Positions 61,206-64,000 of a DNA stretch of 64,000 nt are shown here, one piece after another. Within the stretch, counting starts at the first letter, position 1, and each line of letters begins with the position of its first letter. Origin of the DNA: Apostichopus japonicus. Taxonomy: Eukaryota; Echinodermata; Holothuroidea; Aspidochirotida; Stichopodidae. Both the position numbers and the translations under genes were made by a program. The stretch lies in assembly GCF_037975245.1 (NCBI RefSeq), contig NC_092561.1:3331001-3395000 (forward strand), written 5' to 3'. The notes under the pieces are model-generated. The model had not been told where the DNA came from, ran no database searches, and was given only the letters and a program-made list of their open reading frames with translations.

Positions 61206-62302
61206 AAAATTCCCCGACTGATTTAGGTTAGCGGCTGAAGAGTGTGGAAGGGCCAGAGGCGAATGAAGGATGTCGTAAACTTGGGAAAAGTAGTATCGTG
61301 GGGTCAATTAAGTTGAATCGTATGTGCCCACCCCTTCACCAAAAAAAAAAGAGCATTAAGAATTTACCTCTGAGGGATACTTAGGTTATAACTTAGGTCC
61401 ATTTGGGTAGCTCTTGACGGAACAATGTGCTAATAAATGAACAAACTTAAATATTTCCTCGATTAATTTAAGTAGAGATCGGCATGAATCATGCAATGAT
61501 CAATTGCAAGTTGGTATAATGGTTCATAAATATAAGCTGTTTTGTGGTAGTTGAGATGGTTTTACCATCTATCAGACCGGCGTTTTCCTGCAAAATCCTC
61601 ATACAATCAATGCAAAAATATTACACTAAACAAGGGGAAAATATAAATTATCCGACGATTCGGTGTGGGTAACGTCTGCTTGCTGGCCTCTAGAACCACT
61701 TCGATAATTAAATTAAGAAATTATAAAGACAGAGTATAATCTCTTACATTTGTGTAATTCGTGTAATTGTATTTTATGGCACACAATTGTTTAACATGCT
61801 AAATTAAGCAAGTTGGCGGTTGTCACCTTTTTTTTCTAGTTTTTCTAGTATTTTCGCATTAATTCGACGTGGTCCTTTTGTGGAAACGCCTCAGTGCCAC
61901 TTGCATCTAGACCCACTTCGATTCAAGTGTAATTAAACCAAACACATAATCTCTCTAACATTCGATGATTGTTCACGGGGTTTTAATAGAGCAGTTAATC
62001 CCCCCCCCCCCCCTTAACCCGTTTCCCTTGTTATTGTAGTGCGTATGCGCGCTACAATACTGGGATTACTAGCCCGCTTCATCATCTACATGGCTTGCTG
62101 GTGAATGCCAGCTGAACATACACTTTTCATAGCAATCTGTAATCCACAGGATGGCTACGCAGGAAATAATCCAGCCTCAGATTTGCATAGAATTGTGGCG
62201 GCGAACAATTACTTCTGCACAGGTAAATAAACTAGATCTCCTTGCGTAGCATACTTCTTCAAAACAATACGTAAAATTCTCTAATTTGGTTCGTTATTCT
62301 CG

Positions 62303-64000
62303 AATTGAACAAGACAGGTTACATTAGAGTTAACAACATCCTGCAAGAAAGCTGCAAGCAACAAATGTTAAAGACCAACTTTGGAGACAATTTTTTTTTT
62401 TGGGGGGGGGGGGGGATTTTCCTTTAATTTGGGAGTTTACATACCCATAATCAACATGTGTGAAAAATAATCTTCGAAAACCTACTATAACCCATCTAGA
62501 AAAGACCACGAAAATGGACATTTTGGGTAGTCACGTGACATGAACCTCTGGAATGTCTGAAAACAGAGATTGACCCAAAGGAGCCTCTGGTCACCGTGTG
62601 ACGTCATTGTTTGTATATCGCGAAAATCAAACGCTGATATAGGCACTGTTTATACACAGATAGCGACCAATTGTACTGTATTTGACTCCCAATTTCGAGC
62701 GTTTGCAAAGCTGTTAGCTTAAAACAAGAACACATGAAGGTTAAAAAATAGTTTTAATACAATTTTAAGAAGAAAATTTAGTTACATTGGTTATTTTATT
62801 AGCAAAATTTCCACTCAAATGGAAGCATCTTTTACATAGCGGAGCGTCAATAGGTCAGTACGGTACAATATACTGAAGAACATGCAAGCAGCTTGGCGAT
62901 TCAGTAATACAATTTGATCGCAAGATACCGTAAACTGAACAGAAGAAAAGACCTAAAAGAAGCCTCATGCGTGATATGTGACGGGAAAATGGCTAAAGTT
63001 ACTGTCAACGAAATGAACGAATTACCAAAAAGACAGTAAACATAATCGAACAACTACGAGAAGACGCTGACCCGAATCGACCAGGGTAGCATATACATGA
63101 CTAAGCTTCAGCTGAACATAGTACTTACTGGTTTTAATATCCAAAAGTACAAACACAGAAAAAGTATCCTTTCTATAAACAAAATTTAGCAGTGAATATC
63201 CAAATCCACGTTTCTTGTTCAATCCTGGGCGAAATACTACCGTGACTCGTGTAATTCCATAGAATTAGGTCTAGTTGAAACAGGCCTTGACCAGTTACAT
63301 CCCACAATCACAAGACAGTCACTAACGAAATGAAACGTCCGATCGCTACATAGAACCGTTTTCATTCAACTCCTTGGACCATGCAGATGCCGAAATAAAC
63401 ATAACGGACAATATAACACAATGTATCACGAACTCACGATACTGGAATACAACAAAGGAAATAGATAAATGCGATGAAATCCTAACATGACTATTTACAC
63501 ATGCTGTGAGCCAACTCACTACATGTACTAACAATGCTACCCCATAGGCACGGTATATACATGGTCATCTCTTACAGTAAATATTATACTGTCAATTGCG
63601 TGATATAAAGTTACATGTAAGGACGTCCAGAGCTTGTTTACGAGGAGACTTGAAAGGGTCAATTTCACATTAGCTATGTCCGACCATGGAGCTATAAATA
63701 GCTCCATGGTCCGACACAGCTATCGACAGTATATAATGTTCGCAGACTGAGACATTCGCAGCATACACAGAGGCAGGGTCATGCATGTGGACTCATGGGC
63801 ATGAGAAACTCCGGGTGCTGGAAAATCTTTCTGCTTGGATCTCAAAAAATTATCCAAAATCTGCGGCGTTTTACGTCGGTTCTTTTACTCGGAAATCTCA
63901 AAAAGCTGATGCTTTTGTTGGATTAGGTTTAACTGCAACCTCCAACAACACAGAATTGTGTAATTTCGGGGGAAAAGGAGTAATATCGTTGATGTTTTTG
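62303..64000. other. Single-copy DNA right of the duplication
   Basis: No homology to the DNA right of copy A's end (22172 onward) was noticed. Holds a poly-T/poly-G junction at about 62391-62415 and the palindrome at 63671. No gene recognised. Confidence 0.6.
63671..63722. repeat. 52-bp palindrome
   Basis: Arms 63671-63694 and 63699-63722 are inverted copies with two mismatches around TAAA. The centre reads GCTATAAATAGC. No coding context. Confidence 0.85.

Larger units (their letters stand above)
38947..62302. repeat. Segmental duplication, copy B
   Basis: Second copy in direct orientation, about 39 kb to the right of copy A, containing gene B. It is longer than copy A mainly through insertions at about 52998-54335 and 60175-61205, partly offset by lacking about 0.9 kb near 57307. 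Confidence 0.9.

Overview
The window is eukaryotic and animal. It has long AT-rich non-coding stretches, spliced genes with GT-AG introns, decayed non-LTR retrotransposon pieces, foldback elements and many homopolymer G/C tracts. Its genes combine death-fold domains (CARD, DED) with an interferon-induced very large GTPase (VLIG/GVIN/URGCP) body. Expanded death-fold and VLIG repertoires are typical of marine invertebrates. An echinoderm such as a sea cucumber is my best guess, but that is inference and species cannot be read from the sequence.

Three VLIG-family genes lie head to tail on the minus strand. Gene A (17005 to 4338) and gene B (56870 to 43299) are recent duplicates. For each I could place twelve coding exons, all joined by GT-AG introns with matching phase, giving uninterrupted proteins of 2549 (A) and 2547 (B) residues. 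The order is: CARD-like, DED-like, alpha/beta module 1, short linker, DED, alpha/beta module 2, DED, alpha/beta module 3, CARD, two linker exons, then one 4.8-kb exon with the whole VLIG GTPase (P-loop GVQSSGKST, DTEG, TAADRNK, C-terminal Cys/His cluster). The alpha/beta module resembles the N-terminal domain of TRADD in pattern; this is inference. Gene C (38441 to 31538), between them, is an older and simpler paralogue: a small first exon with a basic NLS-like motif, one DED exon and a VLIG exon broken by two in-frame stops and one frameshift.

Layout: 1-4337, 3' flank of A with LINE remnants; 4338-17005, gene A; 17006-22171, 5' flank of A with a (TA)n tract; 22172-31537, single-copy DNA with a 77-bp minisatellite, foldback motifs and G/C runs; 31538-38441, gene C; about 38947-62302, second copy of the A segment, carrying gene B; 62303-64000, single-copy DNA with a palindrome. 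The duplicated segment is at least 22.2 kb (A, running off the left edge) and about 23.4 kb (B). Several indels separate the copies, including transposon-like insertions with a visible empty site in the other copy.

Taken together, the proteins look like innate immune sensors or scaffolds: death-fold and TRADD-like modules could recruit caspase or adaptor partners while the large GTPase body oligomerises. The layout suggests repeated internal duplication of a DED plus alpha/beta exon pair, then tandem gene duplication. Apart from transposable-element remnants I recognise no other protein gene, no tRNA or rRNA and no CRISPR array.
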